Source of the DNA: Bacteroidales bacterium
GTDB lineage: Bacteria > Bacteroidota > Bacteroidia > Bacteroidales > UBA7960
DNA length: 45,191 nt
Reading direction: 5' to 3'
Assembly (NCBI GenBank): GCA_007125585.1
Contig: SLCY01000012.1
Span: forward strand, 73,627 to 118,817
The notes beneath the pieces were generated by a model. The model worked only from the letters and a program-made list of their open reading frames with translations, had not been told where the DNA came from and did no database searches. This document shows, piece by piece, positions 1 through 8,901 of the stretch. The position numbers and the translations under genes are program-made. Position 1 is the first letter of the stretch. Each line of letters opens with the position of its first letter.

Positions 1-3000
1 GTCCTGAACCTGTTCGAGGATGTCAGCCATACAGCGGAAGTGAGCCGGCTGGATGTGAATGTGAATGGCACGGTGACCCTTGTGGCCGGGATGGAAGAGA
101 AGAAAGGGTATGTGATCATCTCCTCCACCGGTAAAAGGACATTGGGAAGCATTTACATCCCATCTGTCAATATGTATTACAAGATCATCAGTGACCCGGA
201 GACCCTCGATCACTTTCTGATCGAGATGGATGCGAGCGACAGGGACATCATTGAGAGCGGCCCTCCGCTCATTCCCGAAGATGGTGAAGGTGACCCCCGC
301 GAACAACAGCGCATCCGCGAGGTGTTGTCGCAGCATAAGCTGGGCCCCGACGACCCTGCCAATATCGACGTGATGATCGTATATACCCCGGCAGCCAGAA
401 ACTGGGCAAACAATCATGGTGGAGGCATAGCCAACGTCGTTGCCCAGTCAATGGCCAACGCGCAGCTGGTACTCGACAACAGCGAAACGCTGATGACGGT
501 CACCCTGGCCCATTCTTCCCTTGTAGACTACGAGGAGAGCGGATCTTCCGGAGCGGATCTCCGCAGGCTAACCTCTTCCGCTGATAATCCCTGGAACGAC
601 TGGAATGGCTATACCATTGCCGGCTACATGGATGAGGTTCACGATTGGCGCGATCAATATGGTGCGGACCTGACCGCCCTGTTTTCCCTGGCCTATGATA
701 CCGGCGGCATTGCCTGGCTGCTGACCAACAGGCTCGGAATACCCGGCATGGGCTTTTCAATGACAAGGGTACAGCAGGCAGGCACCGGATATACACATAT
801 CCATGAGATGGGTCATAACATGGGATTGCACCACCATAAGGAGCAGAACTTTCAACCCGGACCGACAAACTGGTCAAACTGGCCAGAAAACAATTGGTCG
901 GCCGGATGGCGCTGGCAAGGTGCAGATGACGGATACTACTGTTCTGTGATGACCTATTCGAGCGGCCAATATTACGACGACGACATTAACCATGCTACTG
1001 TCCCCTATTTTTCAAACCCCCTGGTTATCCACCAGGGTGTTCCTTCCGGGCACCCCACTGACGGGGACAATGTACGCACTTTACGGGAAATAAAGCATAT
1101 CATAGCAGCGTACCGAACAAGGGACCTGCCGTCATTGATAACCAAAGATTTTTCAAACATCACCCCCTATGCCGTGCATTCCGGCGGCGTGGTGAGTGGC
1201 GACGGCGGATTTCCCGTCACGGCCCGCGGCATTGTGTGGAGCACAAGCTATAACCCCTCATTGACAAATAATGATGGATACACAGTGGATGGCGAAGGAA
1301 TGGGTGCGTTCACCAGCAAGTTGTCGGAACTCTCTCCCCGGACAAGGTATTACGTGCGGGCCTATGCCACCAACAGCGAAGGCACAGCGTATGGGACCGA
1401 ACGTAATATTGATACACCGCGCGACACGGACATGTATACTGTCAGTTTGACCGTGACCAACCAGTTCAACATGCCTGTTCCGAATGCACAGATCACGATA
1501 ACCCCCGGCGGGGGTAACAAAATGGGAACGCCACTGGCCCGGCAGACTGGTCAACCGGGAACCCGCCCGGCAACCATTTCAGCCGTGAATAACCCTGACA
1601 AGACATTCCATGCTTCACTCTCCAAACCTAAAAGCCCTGCACCTGCCGGTCATGGCGATATGGGAGCCGGGGAATGGTTTTACTGGGATATCGGGCAAAA
1701 TGAGGGTTCTATTGGTATAGGGTCAGAAAATACCTTCCGGGTGGCTTCACGCTGGACCCCTTCAGACCTGGAACCTTTCCATGGAATGGACATCACGCGG
1801 ATGCGGGTGTACATGAACCATGAACCCGCCTTCGCCGCTGCAAAAATATGGCAGGGCCCCGAACAGTCCGAACTGGAGGAAGTGTATAGCCAGGAAATGA
1901 CCACAGCAGAGGCACAATGGGTAGAGGTTGAATTGTCAACACCCCATCCCATTGACACCGGTCTTGAGCTATGGTTCGGCTGGGAAGTGGGAGACCCGGG
2001 CGAGGGCTTTTTCCCCGCCGGACGTGATATCTCAACCGCCCATGATGGCAAAGGGAACCTGGTGCAAACAGGAGACAACCCGTGGCTGCCCCTTTCTGAA
2101 TATAATATCGTTGGCAACTGGAATATACATGCCTATGTGGAGGGCTTTGAACCCATCATCCTCTATACCGATGAAAACGGCATGGCAACCTTTGCGGGCT
2201 CAAACCGTCCCTACGGTTATGGGGTGGAAAAAGATGGTTATTCCACCGCAGAAGGCAGCTTCACTGTCGCAGGGGACGACCTGCATCTTGACCTTCTCCT
2301 GGAGGCTGATGCGTTGCTGAGGACAATGGTGTTTAATGTGGATATGTCGGACGTGGAAGGGTTTGACCCGGAACAGCACAGGGTATATGTAACAGGCGAC
2401 ATGACCGGATGGGCCGAACCCGGCACGGCGGGATCATTGGAAATGGCCCGGCAACATAAAGGTAGCAGGGTGCACGATGGTGCCCTGGTATATTCAGCGG
2501 AGCACGAAGTGTTGCTGGGTGAGTTGGAATACAAATATTTCTCAGATGCTTTTGGCACTGGCTGGGACGGCGGCGAATGGGAAGGGGAACCCAACCGTGT
2601 TGTTCCGGTGGTGGACAACATGGAACTCGATGATATCTGGGGCGTCGAAACAGAATATTTCATACTCAGCCTCTACGCAACCCCCCCTGAAGGTGGAACG
2701 CCTGAAGGTGGCGGGGTATACAAGGGAGAAACGACAGTGAATGTTCATGCCCGCGCAAACCCGGGGTTTGCTTTCTATAACTGGACAGATGCCGGCAACA
2801 ATGTGGTGAACGACGAAGCTGGCTTTGAGTACCCCATGCCATTTGAAAACGATACCCTCACTGCCCATTTTAAAAAATTACCAACGCTGACAATCCCCAC
2901 TGTAAGTGATGTTGGAGCTACCACGGCCCGGCTGCGGTCGGTTGTGGATGATGAAGGAGATGCTCCCGTTACGGACCGCGGCTTCATCTATTCCGATGGT

Positions 3001-5580
3001 CATATAACAGACACAATAACCACCGGTCAAGGTACCGGAGAGTTTATCGTTGACCTGGAAGACCTCTTTCCTGCCACCGTCTATCATATGAGTGCCTATG
3101 CAGTCAATGAATACGGAAGCAGCCGCACTGAAGAAGTGAAGTTCTATTCAGCCTTCGAAGATGCCGCCCAGGCAATTTCTTTTCTGGAAACCCATTTGCT
3201 GAACTATATGTCTTCTCCGGGCATTACCCCGGGCGAGGAAGATTTTGGCGTAAAATCGTTTGACCTGACCAACGACCTGATGGGGGAAGACATGGCAATG
3301 TGGGATGAAGGCGATGGCTGGTTTGTCGGGCACTACAGCTACACAGACCATCGTGACCCGCTGTCTGACCTGGTCAGCTATACCTGGCATCGTTATTATG
3401 AAAAAGCAGAACGGGCAAACTGGATCCTTTCATTCATTGATCAGGTGACAGGTGCATCGGAAGACAAAGACAATGTCAAGGGGCAGGCCCTGGCCATGCG
3501 CGCTTTTTCACATTTTCAGCTGGTGAAGGTCTTTTCGCATGCCCATGCCTATGATGCCGGTGCCCCCGGGATACCCTACCACACTGAACCGGTTCGCAGC
3601 TTTTCACACACCGGGCCATCGCGACACAACAAACAACCTGGCGGTAAGGACATTGCCGTGCAAGGAGAAACAGGCTTCCTGCGCACAGAAGGCCTTGATC
3701 CTTTTTATCCTAAAGGCCGCTCAAAAGGCATCCTGGAAAGGGGCACGGTGTCTGATGTATACCTTCAGCTTCAGGCTGACCTTGATGAGGCGCTCAGTTT
3801 GCTGGAAGAGCTCCCTGCACAGGCCCATCGATCGCATATTGACCTGGCAGTGGCACACGGACTGCGTGCACGGGTGGCCCTGGCCATGGAAGACTGGAGC
3901 ACAGCCGCCGAACATGCAGGCCTGGCTGTCAGCATCGCCGAAAACCATGGCAAAGCCCTCTGTACACCCAATGACCATAATGCCGGTCATTTCAACACCG
4001 TCGAGGGTAGCGAGTGGATGTGGGGCTCCGAAACAGCACGGAAAATGACACCGCATCCGACCTCCTTCTTCAGCCATATGGATGCACGCTTTGACAGTTA
4101 TGCAAGCAGCGGGGGACAAAAGTTGATCACACAGGAGCTATACCATGCGTTTCCCGATACGGATGTGCGAAAAAGCTTGTTTATTGCTCCTGGTGACGGG
4201 ATGGGTGACCTGGTCGACTACAACCAGATGAAGTTCCTTGCCCCTGAAATCGGATCCTTTGCCGGCGACTACCTGTATATGCGCCTGGCAGAGATGTACC
4301 TTATCCGTGCGGAAGCATTGGCGCGTGCAGGGGATGAGGACGTTGAGGCCCAACAAGTCCTGTATGATCTGGTCAGCATGCGGGATCCGCAGTACAGCCA
4401 AACGGAAACCACCGGGCAGGAACTGATTGACGAGATATTGCTGCACCGCCGCATGGAGCTCTGGGGTGAAGGACACCGCGCCCACGACATCAGGAGAATG
4501 CAGCTGCCGCTAGAACGACCGGAAGGTGACAACCACGACCCTGACCTCGCCGTTTTCCTTGACATTCCGGCAAATGACAGGTCTTTCCTGTGGAGGATCC
4601 CTCGCCACAGCCATCTCGAAATGGACGTTACTGAAGGCAATAGCGTGCTGGTTGAAGGGAACCCTTATGAATCAAGCCTCCTTGTTGCCCATGACGCCCA
4701 CATCTTGCTCGAAGCCATTGCCTCAGAAGGGTACCACTTTGATTACTGGATGGACGAGGGCGGTGAGATACTGGGCTATCACCCTGAATATCAACTGGTC
4801 ATGCCGGCCGGGGATATGCGGGTTACAGCCAGCTTTGCACTTTCAGAGTACACCCTGGGCATAGATGCGGAGCCGGCAGAAGGGGGAAATGTGGAAATGA
4901 CCCCCGAACAGGCTGCCTATAACATGGGCGATACAATTGACCTTGAAGCCATTGCTGGGGAGGGTTACCTCTTCGATGGCTGGAGCGGCGACACGGAGTC
5001 ACTTGATGATGAAGGCGCACCGCAGGCAACACTCACCATGCCAGCTGCCAATGTAGCTCTCACAGCCAACTTCGCCTTGGAATCGTATCTCCTCGAGGTA
5101 TCGGTCGAGCCGCCGGCATCGGGCAGTGTGTCCATAGACCCGGAAAGGGAATCCTTCCATATGGGTGATGAGATCGCCCTGACGGCCATTGCTGCTGACG
5201 GCTTTTTATTCGAAGGCTGGAGCGGCGACACAGAACTTCTGGATGATCCTGATGGTCTAACCCCTGCGATGACGATGCCTGCACGGGACGTGAACCTGAA
5301 AGCCATCTTTGCAGAAGATGACACAGGCATTGAAGATGCGGAACGGTTTGATATCACAGTCTATCCCAACCCTGTCAGGACCTCATTGAAACTTGCCGCA
5401 GAAAACACGATAATGGAGTATGTATGGGTCGTGGACATCCTGGGACAGGTTGTGTACAGCAACAAGGTAGCGCATCAGCATCATGAAATCAATGTTTCCG
5501 GATTCAGAAACGGTGTCTATTTCATTCAGGTAACAACTGCCGCCGGAGTGCACACTTACAGGGTACAGGTTACGCGGTGA
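1..5580 (+). CDS. Secreted metzincin-like metalloprotease with embedded SusD-like domain and T9SS sorting domain (5' truncated)
   Basis: The frame is open from base 1, so the true start and signal peptide lie outside the window. Residues below count from base 40. The N-terminal stretch matches the lipoprotein at 5745-6341 and is probably a pro-region. A zinc site HEMGHNMGLHH lies at about 255-265, and a SVMTY Met-turn follows at about 302, typical of metzincin (reprolysin-like) peptidases. Next come a Fn3-like domain (~367-460), a jelly-roll region like gingipain adhesins (~541-700), a starch-binding-like domain (~762-873), an InlB-type repeat (~873-947) and a second Fn3-like domain (~948-1037). 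A full SusD/RagB-like helical domain follows (~1041-1525; motifs YLYMRLAEMYLIRAEALAR and ILLHRRMELWGEGHRAHDIRR). Three more InlB-type repeats precede a type A T9SS C-terminal domain (~1768-1846; YPNPV, GVYFIQV). It is predicted to be a surface or secreted protease. SusD domains are normally separate lipoproteins, so the fusion is odd. No SusC partner is nearby. Confidence 0.85.
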   Translation, partial: VLNLFEDVSHTAEVSRLDVNVNGTVTLVAGMEEKKGYVIISSTGKRTLGSIYIPSVNMYYKIISDPETLDHFLIEMDASDRDIIESGPPLIPEDGEGDPREQQRIREVLSQHKLGPDDPANIDVMIVYTPAARNWANNHGGGIANVVAQSMANAQLVLDNSETLMTVTLAHSSLVDYEESGSSGADLRRLTSSADNPWNDWNGYTIAGYMDEVHDWRDQYGADLTALFSLAYDTGGIAWLLTNRLGIPGMGFSMTRVQQAGTGYTHIHEMGHNMGLHHHKEQNFQPGPTNWSNWPENNWSAGWRWQGADDGYYCSVMTYSSGQYYDDDINHATVPYFSNPLVIHQGVPSGHPTDGDNVRTLREIKHIIAAYRTRDLPSLITKDFSNITPYAVHSGGVVSGDGGFPVTARGIVWSTSYNPSLTNNDGYTVDGEGMGAFTSKLSELSPRTRYYVRAYATNSEGTAYGTERNIDTPRDTDMYTVSLTVTNQFNMPVPNAQITITPGGGNKMGTPLARQTGQPGTRPATISAVNNPDKTFHASLSKPKSPAPAGHGDMGAGEWFYWDIGQNEGSIGIGSENTFRVASRWTPSDLEPFHGMDITRMRVYMNHEPAFAAAKIWQGPEQSELEEVYSQEMTTAEAQWVEVELSTPHPIDTGLELWFGWEVGDPGEGFFPAGRDISTAHDGKGNLVQTGDNPWLPLSEYNIVGNWNIHAYVEGFEPIILYTDENGMATFAGSNRPYGYGVEKDGYSTAEGSFTVAGDDLHLDLLLEADALLRTMVFNVDMSDVEGFDPEQHRVYVTGDMTGWAEPGTAGSLEMARQHKGSRVHDGALVYSAEHEVLLGELEYKYFSDAFGTGWDGGEWEGEPNRVVPVVDNMELDDIWGVETEYFILSLYATPPEGGTPEGGGVYKGETTVNVHARANPGFAFYNWTDAGNNVVNDEAGFEYPMPFENDTLTAHFKKLPTLTIPTVSDVGATTARLRSVVDDEGDAPVTDRGFIYSDGHITDTITTGQGTGEFIVDLEDLFPATVYHMSAYAVNEYGSSRTEEVKFYSAFEDAAQAISFLETHLLNYMSSPGITPGEEDFGVKSFDLTNDLMGEDMAMWDEGDGWFVGHYSYTDHRDPLSDLVSYTWHRYYEKAERANWILSFIDQVTGASEDKDNVKGQALAMRAFSHFQLVKVFSHAHAYDAGAPGIPYHTEPVRSFSHTGPSRHNKQPGGKDIAVQGETGFLRTEGLDPFYPKGRSKGILERGTVSDVYLQLQADLDEALSLLEELPAQAHRSHIDLAVAHGLRARVALAMEDWSTAAEHAGLAVSIAENHGKALCTPNDHNAGHFNTVEGSEWMWGSETARKMTPHPTSFFSHMDARFDSYASSGGQKLITQELYHAFPDTDVRKSLFIAPGDGMGDLVDYNQMKFLAPEIGSFAGDYLYMRLAEMYLIRAEALARAGDEDVEAQQVLYDLVSMRDPQYSQTETTGQELIDEILLHRRMELWGEGHRAHDIRRMQLPLERPEGDNHDPDLAVFLDIPANDRSFLWRIPRHSHLEMDVTEGNSVLVEGNPYESSLLVAHDAHILLEAIASEGYHFDYWMDEGGEILGYHPEYQLVMPAGDMRVTASFALSEYTLGIDAEPAEGGNVEMTPEQAAYNMGDTIDLEAIAGEGYLFDGWSGDTESLDDEGAPQATLTMPAANVALTANFALESYLLEVSVEPPASGSVSIDPERESFHMGDEIALTAIAADGFLFEGWSGDTELLDDPDGLTPAMTMPARDVNLKAIFAEDDTGIEDAERFDITVYPNPVRTSLKLAAENTIMEYVWVVDILGQVVYSNKVAHQHHEINVSGFRNGVYFIQVTTAAGVHTYRVQVTR

Positions 5581-5682
5581 CCCAGGAAAGGTTCAGACAC
5601 GAAGGTTGAATCTGTTGGCTGATTCAGGGTCCAGTTGCCTGTCATCATATGATGAACCGGGCCTTGAGCCCATATGTTTCTC

Positions 5683-5713
5683 GAAGACAGGCGGTCATCG
5701 CCTGGTGAACTTC
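5683..5713 (+). other. Hairpin upstream of the lipoprotein gene
   Basis: CAGGCG and CGCCTG pair around a GTCAT loop, and flanking GAAG/CTTC can extend the stem. No T-run follows, so it is not a classical terminator. It lies 31 bases before the lipoprotein start and may be part of its leader. The rest of the 164-base gap shows no clear promoter. Confidence 0.35.
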
Positions 5714-5744
5714 ATCTGACCGGATCCATACATACGATGCAAAG

Positions 5745-6341
5745 ATGAAACAAAAACTCATGCCCGTTTTGGTTGTTGCCGTCCTTTTGATGGCGTGTTC
5801 CCGGCCGGCCCCTGTGGGGAGCCAATGGAATGGGCGACAGGCAGGCAATGCATTGAATGCACAAGAACCAAGCGAAATGAGGGAACCACGCAGGCATAAA
5901 TTGTTCATAACCTATTCTGATACTTTGCAGGACAAAGGAAACGTGCTGCACTTTTTTGATCAGCGGGACGACGTGATCCGATTCCGGGAAGTCTGGCTTC
6001 ACGAAGGAGTAAGTCAGGAATCCATCATCAGGGAAGGGGATGAACTCATCACCAGGCTGTTTGAGCCGGCGCCATTGTTTCTTTTGGTAGAGCGCGTTGC
6101 CACGAACATACAGGGGACGGTGATCATCAGGGCCGTGCTCCCCGGTGAGGAGAGTCGCATGATCATTGCCACTACCGGCAACAGAAGCCTGGCGCAAATG
6201 CTGCGCGCCGACAAAGACAGATTCTACCAGGTGATCAGCGAACCGGGCTCCGGCAAACACTATTTGCTGGAAATGCGGGCCAGCGACAGGGATATCCTGG
6301 AAGGCGGCGGGCCCCTGGTGCCTCCCGACAATAACAGATGA
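5745..6341 (+). CDS. Lipoprotein homologous to the pro-region of the upstream metalloprotease
   Basis: The protein is 198 residues. It begins with a lipoprotein signal peptide ending in LLMAC (Cys at 18), so it should be anchored in a membrane. Its C-terminal half aligns with the first ~95 visible residues of the upstream protease. Shared features are a leading LF(E), a GTV block, a TG-R-L block, a Y-x-(V/I)IS(E/D)P block and a closing (L/I)EM-x-ASDRDI(L/I)E motif followed by G-PL-P. The homology stops where the peptidase domain begins in the neighbour, and the gene has its own stop codon and a terminator. It could be a free-standing propeptide-like inhibitor or chaperone for the protease, or a truncated paralogue. 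The homology is read from the sequence; the role is inference. No known family was recognised. Confidence 0.7.
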   Translation: MKQKLMPVLVVAVLLMACSRPAPVGSQWNGRQAGNALNAQEPSEMREPRRHKLFITYSDTLQDKGNVLHFFDQRDDVIRFREVWLHEGVSQESIIREGDELITRLFEPAPLFLLVERVATNIQGTVIIRAVLPGEESRMIIATTGNRSLAQMLRADKDRFYQVISEPGSGKHYLLEMRASDRDILEGGGPLVPPDNNR

Positions 6342-6353
6342 TAGGCATAACAA

Positions 6354-6383
6354 AAGAAGCCCGCCGGAAAAAGCAGGCTTCTT
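6354..6383. terminator. Bidirectional terminator between lipoprotein gene and tRNA-Lys
   Basis: AAGAAGCC pairs with GGCTTCTT around a 14-base loop that can add two more pairs. On the minus strand it follows the tRNA 3' end by two bases and is trailed by TTTTGTT. On the plus strand it lies 12 bases after the lipoprotein stop. Confidence 0.7.
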
Positions 6384-6385
6384 TG

Positions 6386-6458
6386 TGACCTGGCTGGGGC
6401 TCGAACCCAGGACCCCATCCTTAAAAGGGACGTGCTCTACCAGCTGAGCTACCAAGTC
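6386..6458 (-). tRNA. tRNA-Lys (anticodon TTT)
   Basis: A 73-base cloverleaf on the minus strand. The acceptor stem GACTTGG pairs with CCAGGTC and has discriminator A. The anticodon stem CGTCC/GGATG (one G-U pair) encloses loop CTTTTAA, so the anticodon is TTT at 6423-6425. The T arm contains GGTTCGAGCC and the D arm GCTCAGCTGGTAGAGC. The 3' CCA is not encoded. A strong promoter and a terminator flank the gene. Confidence 0.96.
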
Positions 6459-6484
6459 AAAACAATTTAAGATCTCTATAAACA

Positions 6485-6507
6485 AAAACGGCAGATGCCG
6501 TTTTTTT
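6485..6507. terminator. Palindromic hairpin with T-runs
   Basis: AAAACGGCA-GA-TGCCGTTTT followed by a T-run on the plus strand and TTTTTG on the minus strand. It probably ends transcripts arriving from the minus-strand gene at 6614-7780. It sits right at the predicted start of the tRNA-Lys transcript. Confidence 0.6.
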
Positions 6508-6514
6508 GAGAGTG

Positions 6515-6545
6515 CAAAGATACTTTCAATTTTGGAAAATGCAAA
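6515..6545 (-). promoter_or_regulatory. Promoter for tRNA-Lys
   Basis: On the minus strand, TTTG (6542-6545) is followed by exactly 19 bases and then TATCTTTG (6515-6522). This matches the Bacteroidota -33/-7 promoter consensus TTTG and TAnnTTTG. Transcription would begin near 6508, about 50 bases before the mature tRNA. Confidence 0.75.
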
Positions 6546-6613
6546 TTTTTTTAAGGTTTTTACTGGTGTTGTTCAGACAAAAACAGCCCCGGGTCAGCGT
6601 TTTGCACAATCAG

Positions 6614-7780
6614 TCAATCAATCACGGGATGCCTTTCAAATACAGCTTCTTTATCGAACATCTTTCGATAAGTTGCCAGGGTAAACATCTTCTTTGCCCC
6701 AATGTGTTCAATGATCTTGATCATTTTGGGGTTAAAGTCCCCAATCCATGTAATCATCATTGATTTATAGAAATTTCTGCGGGATACAAATTGCTTGACC
6801 GACATCACCAAAGCGCTCTCGATGCCCCGGTTCTGGTATTCCGGTACGATGCCAAACACAAGTCCGTAAATGGTCCGGCACTCACCGCGCCAACGGTAAT
6901 AGACGAACTTTAGTTTGTTCCAAAGGTTAAGGTTGCCGTTCAAATAACGAAATATCTGGTTAAGCTCAGGAATCCCAATAAAAAAAGCGATAGGCTTGCC
7001 ATGGTGGTATCCGAAAACGATCAGCTCCTCGTCAACCACATCCTTCATGTCAGTAAAGTTCTTTATTGCCTGTTCCTTGCTCATCGGACGAAAGTTCTTG
7101 TGCGACCTGCTCCAGGCGTTATTGTAGATGGTCATAAAGTCTTCAGCATATTGCTCTATAAACCGGAGCTGCATGTGTTCAAAACGATAGCCCTGGGTTT
7201 TGGTCAGGCGCTCATATTTTTTACCCAGAATGGGCGGAAGGTGGGTGTCTGCTTCAATACGGTATACATATTGTTCATAGTAGATGTGAAACCCGTACTC
7301 TTCGAAAAATTTGCGGTAATATGGGGGATGGTAGTTCATGAGGTAAGGTGGTGGCATGCCAAAACCGTCGATAAGCAATCCCCAGAAACGTTCTTTCTCC
7401 CCGAAGTTCACGGGACCGTCCATGGCTTCCATTCCCCTGTGTGAAAGCCATTCTTTGCAAGTGTCGAAAAGCAGAAATGCCGCTTTTTTATCGTTGATGC
7501 ATTCGAAAAAGCCCATTCTCCCGGTGGGCTGTTTATGGGTATGGGCAAGGTTATTGTTGATAAAGGCGGCCACCCTGCCCAACAACTGGCCACTGCTGTC
7601 TTTCAATATCCACCGGCACACTTCACCGTCCTGAAAACTGGGGTTGGTTTGTGCATTAAAAACCGCTTCAATGTCCCGGTCGAGGTGCGGGATCCAGTTG
7701 GGATCTTTTTGATAAATGAAACGTGGTACCCGCAGAAACGCTTTCGATTCTCTTTTGGTTTTGACTTCAACAACTTGCAT
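6614..7780 (-). CDS. GNAT-like acyltransferase family protein (388 aa)
   Basis: A soluble protein of 388 residues without signal peptide or membrane segments. The C-terminal half has the look of an N-acetyltransferase (GNAT) fold: a strand with GLVFGIVPEYQNRGIESALV, where the Q-N-R-G turn resembles the acetyl-CoA-binding Q/RxxGxG/A motif, followed by a final strand pattern around IIEHIGAKKMFTLATYRKMF. The N-terminal half, with FIYQKDPNWIPHLDRDIEAVF and GPVNFGEKERFWGLLIDGF, resembles long uncharacterised GNAT-like proteins common in Bacteroidota. The substrate is unknown. It stands alone, with its own promoter at 7825-7832 and divergent from the SDR gene. Family assignment is moderately sure; function is not. 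Confidence 0.7.
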   Translation of the reverse strand: MQVVEVKTKRESKAFLRVPRFIYQKDPNWIPHLDRDIEAVFNAQTNPSFQDGEVCRWILKDSSGQLLGRVAAFINNNLAHTHKQPTGRMGFFECINDKKAAFLLFDTCKEWLSHRGMEAMDGPVNFGEKERFWGLLIDGFGMPPPYLMNYHPPYYRKFFEEYGFHIYYEQYVYRIEADTHLPPILGKKYERLTKTQGYRFEHMQLRFIEQYAEDFMTIYNNAWSRSHKNFRPMSKEQAIKNFTDMKDVVDEELIVFGYHHGKPIAFFIGIPELNQIFRYLNGNLNLWNKLKFVYYRWRGECRTIYGLVFGIVPEYQNRGIESALVMSVKQFVSRRNFYKSMMITWIGDFNPKMIKIIEHIGAKKMFTLATYRKMFDKEAVFERHPVID

Positions 7781-7824
7781 CGTTCATGATAAATAATAGA
7801 TAGGATCAAGGGTGCGCAGCAGCA

Positions 7825-7832
7825 CAAAAATA
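7825..7832 (-). promoter_or_regulatory. -7 box of the GNAT-like gene
   Basis: TATTTTTG on the minus strand matches TAnnTTTG, 48 bases upstream of the ATG. The -33 region holds only CTTTA at about the right distance. It forms a divergent promoter pair with the box at 7876-7883. Confidence 0.5.
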
Positions 7833-7875
7833 TGTATTTTCTCTTTCTTTAAAGTGATCGCGATTTGTAAAGTAT

Positions 7876-7883
7876 TAATTTTG
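7876..7883 (+). promoter_or_regulatory. -7 box of the SDR gene
   Basis: TAATTTTG matches TAnnTTTG and would give a leader of roughly 105 bases before the ATG at 7998. No good -33 element was seen at the usual spacing. Confidence 0.4.
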
Positions 7884-7997
7884 AGATTATATTTATGCTC
7901 TCCACCTTCAGGGTGTTGTGATGGGAGATGGCAGGACCCTGTTGTCCTGCAGAGATACAGGGATGCAGTGTCATCGGGGTCAAAAACAATAACAGAT

Positions 7998-8804
7998 ATG
8001 TTTTTCAAAGACAAAGTGATCATCGTTACCGGCGCTTCTTCCGGCATTGGCCGTGCACTGGCACTGGAAGGCCTGCTGCTTGGTGCCAGGGTTGTGCTGG
8101 CCGCAAGGAATACCAAAGCCATGCATGAGGTGGTGAAAGGATATGATCCGGAAGATTATCTCATCATCGAAACGGATGTGACCATAGAGGAAGATTGCCG
8201 GCAGCTTGTTGAAAAGGTCGCAGAACGTTTTGGCCGTATCGACATGCTTGTCAACAACGCCGGTGTGTCCATGCGGGCATTGTTTTCCGATGTGGAGCTA
8301 AAGGTGATTGACCGTCTGATGCAGGTGAACTTCTGGGGGGCTGTGTACTGTACAAAACATGCTCTGCCCTGGCTGCTGAAGTCCAGGGGGAGCCTGGTGG
8401 GCGTTTCTTCCATTGCCGGCTTCAAAGGATTGCCTGCCCGCAGCGGATATTCCGCTTCAAAATTTGCCCTCCAGGGTTTTCTTGAATCCCTGCGGGCAGA
8501 GAACCTGAAGAATGGCCTGCATGTACTTATCGCCTGTCCCGGCTTTACTGCCTCAAATATCCGCAAGACAGCACTGGCAAAAGATGGTACGATGCAGGGC
8601 GACTCGCCCAGGGCAGAAGACCAAATGATGACGGCCGAGACCGTTGCAAAGCATATCTATAAAGGCGTGGGAAAACGAAAAAGAACACTGATCCTCACCC
8701 GGCAAGGGAAACTCACCGTATGGCTGAATAAGCTATTGCCCGCATTGACTGACAAGTTGGTTTATAAGCACATGGCCAAAGAACCGGATTCGCCGTTTAA
8801 ATAG
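7998..8804 (+). CDS. SDR family NAD(P)-dependent oxidoreductase
   Basis: A classical short-chain dehydrogenase of 268 residues. The start at 7998 puts the Rossmann strand at the N-terminus (MFFKDKVIIVTGASSGIGRA); an in-frame ATG at 7812 would add 62 residues rich in low-complexity sequence and is rejected. The dinucleotide-binding TGASSGIG, the NNAG motif and the catalytic Ser-Tyr-Lys set (GVSSIAG, then YSASK) are all present. The C-terminus fits the DhrS7/SDR7C-like subgroup, which often acts on lipophilic ketones or fatty-acid derivatives. The true substrate cannot be told. It is monocistronic and divergent from the GNAT-like gene. Confidence 0.88.
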   Translation: MFFKDKVIIVTGASSGIGRALALEGLLLGARVVLAARNTKAMHEVVKGYDPEDYLIIETDVTIEEDCRQLVEKVAERFGRIDMLVNNAGVSMRALFSDVELKVIDRLMQVNFWGAVYCTKHALPWLLKSRGSLVGVSSIAGFKGLPARSGYSASKFALQGFLESLRAENLKNGLHVLIACPGFTASNIRKTALAKDGTMQGDSPRAEDQMMTAETVAKHIYKGVGKRKRTLILTRQGKLTVWLNKLLPALTDKLVYKHMAKEPDSPFK

Positions 8805-8854
8805 GTTCCTGGCGCCCGCAAACGACCATTGACTGGTGGCTGGGAATAAATACC

Positions 8855-8862
8855 TATCTTTG
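8855..8862 (+). promoter_or_regulatory. -7 box of the small acidic protein gene
   Basis: TATCTTTG matches TAnnTTTG exactly, 39 bases before the ATG at 8902. ACTG lies 19 bases upstream as a poor -33 element, and a TTG lies 23 bases upstream. Confidence 0.55.
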
Positions 8863-8901
8863 TGCAACCTCCCTTTTATCTAACCTTAAAACGAAACAAT
8901 C

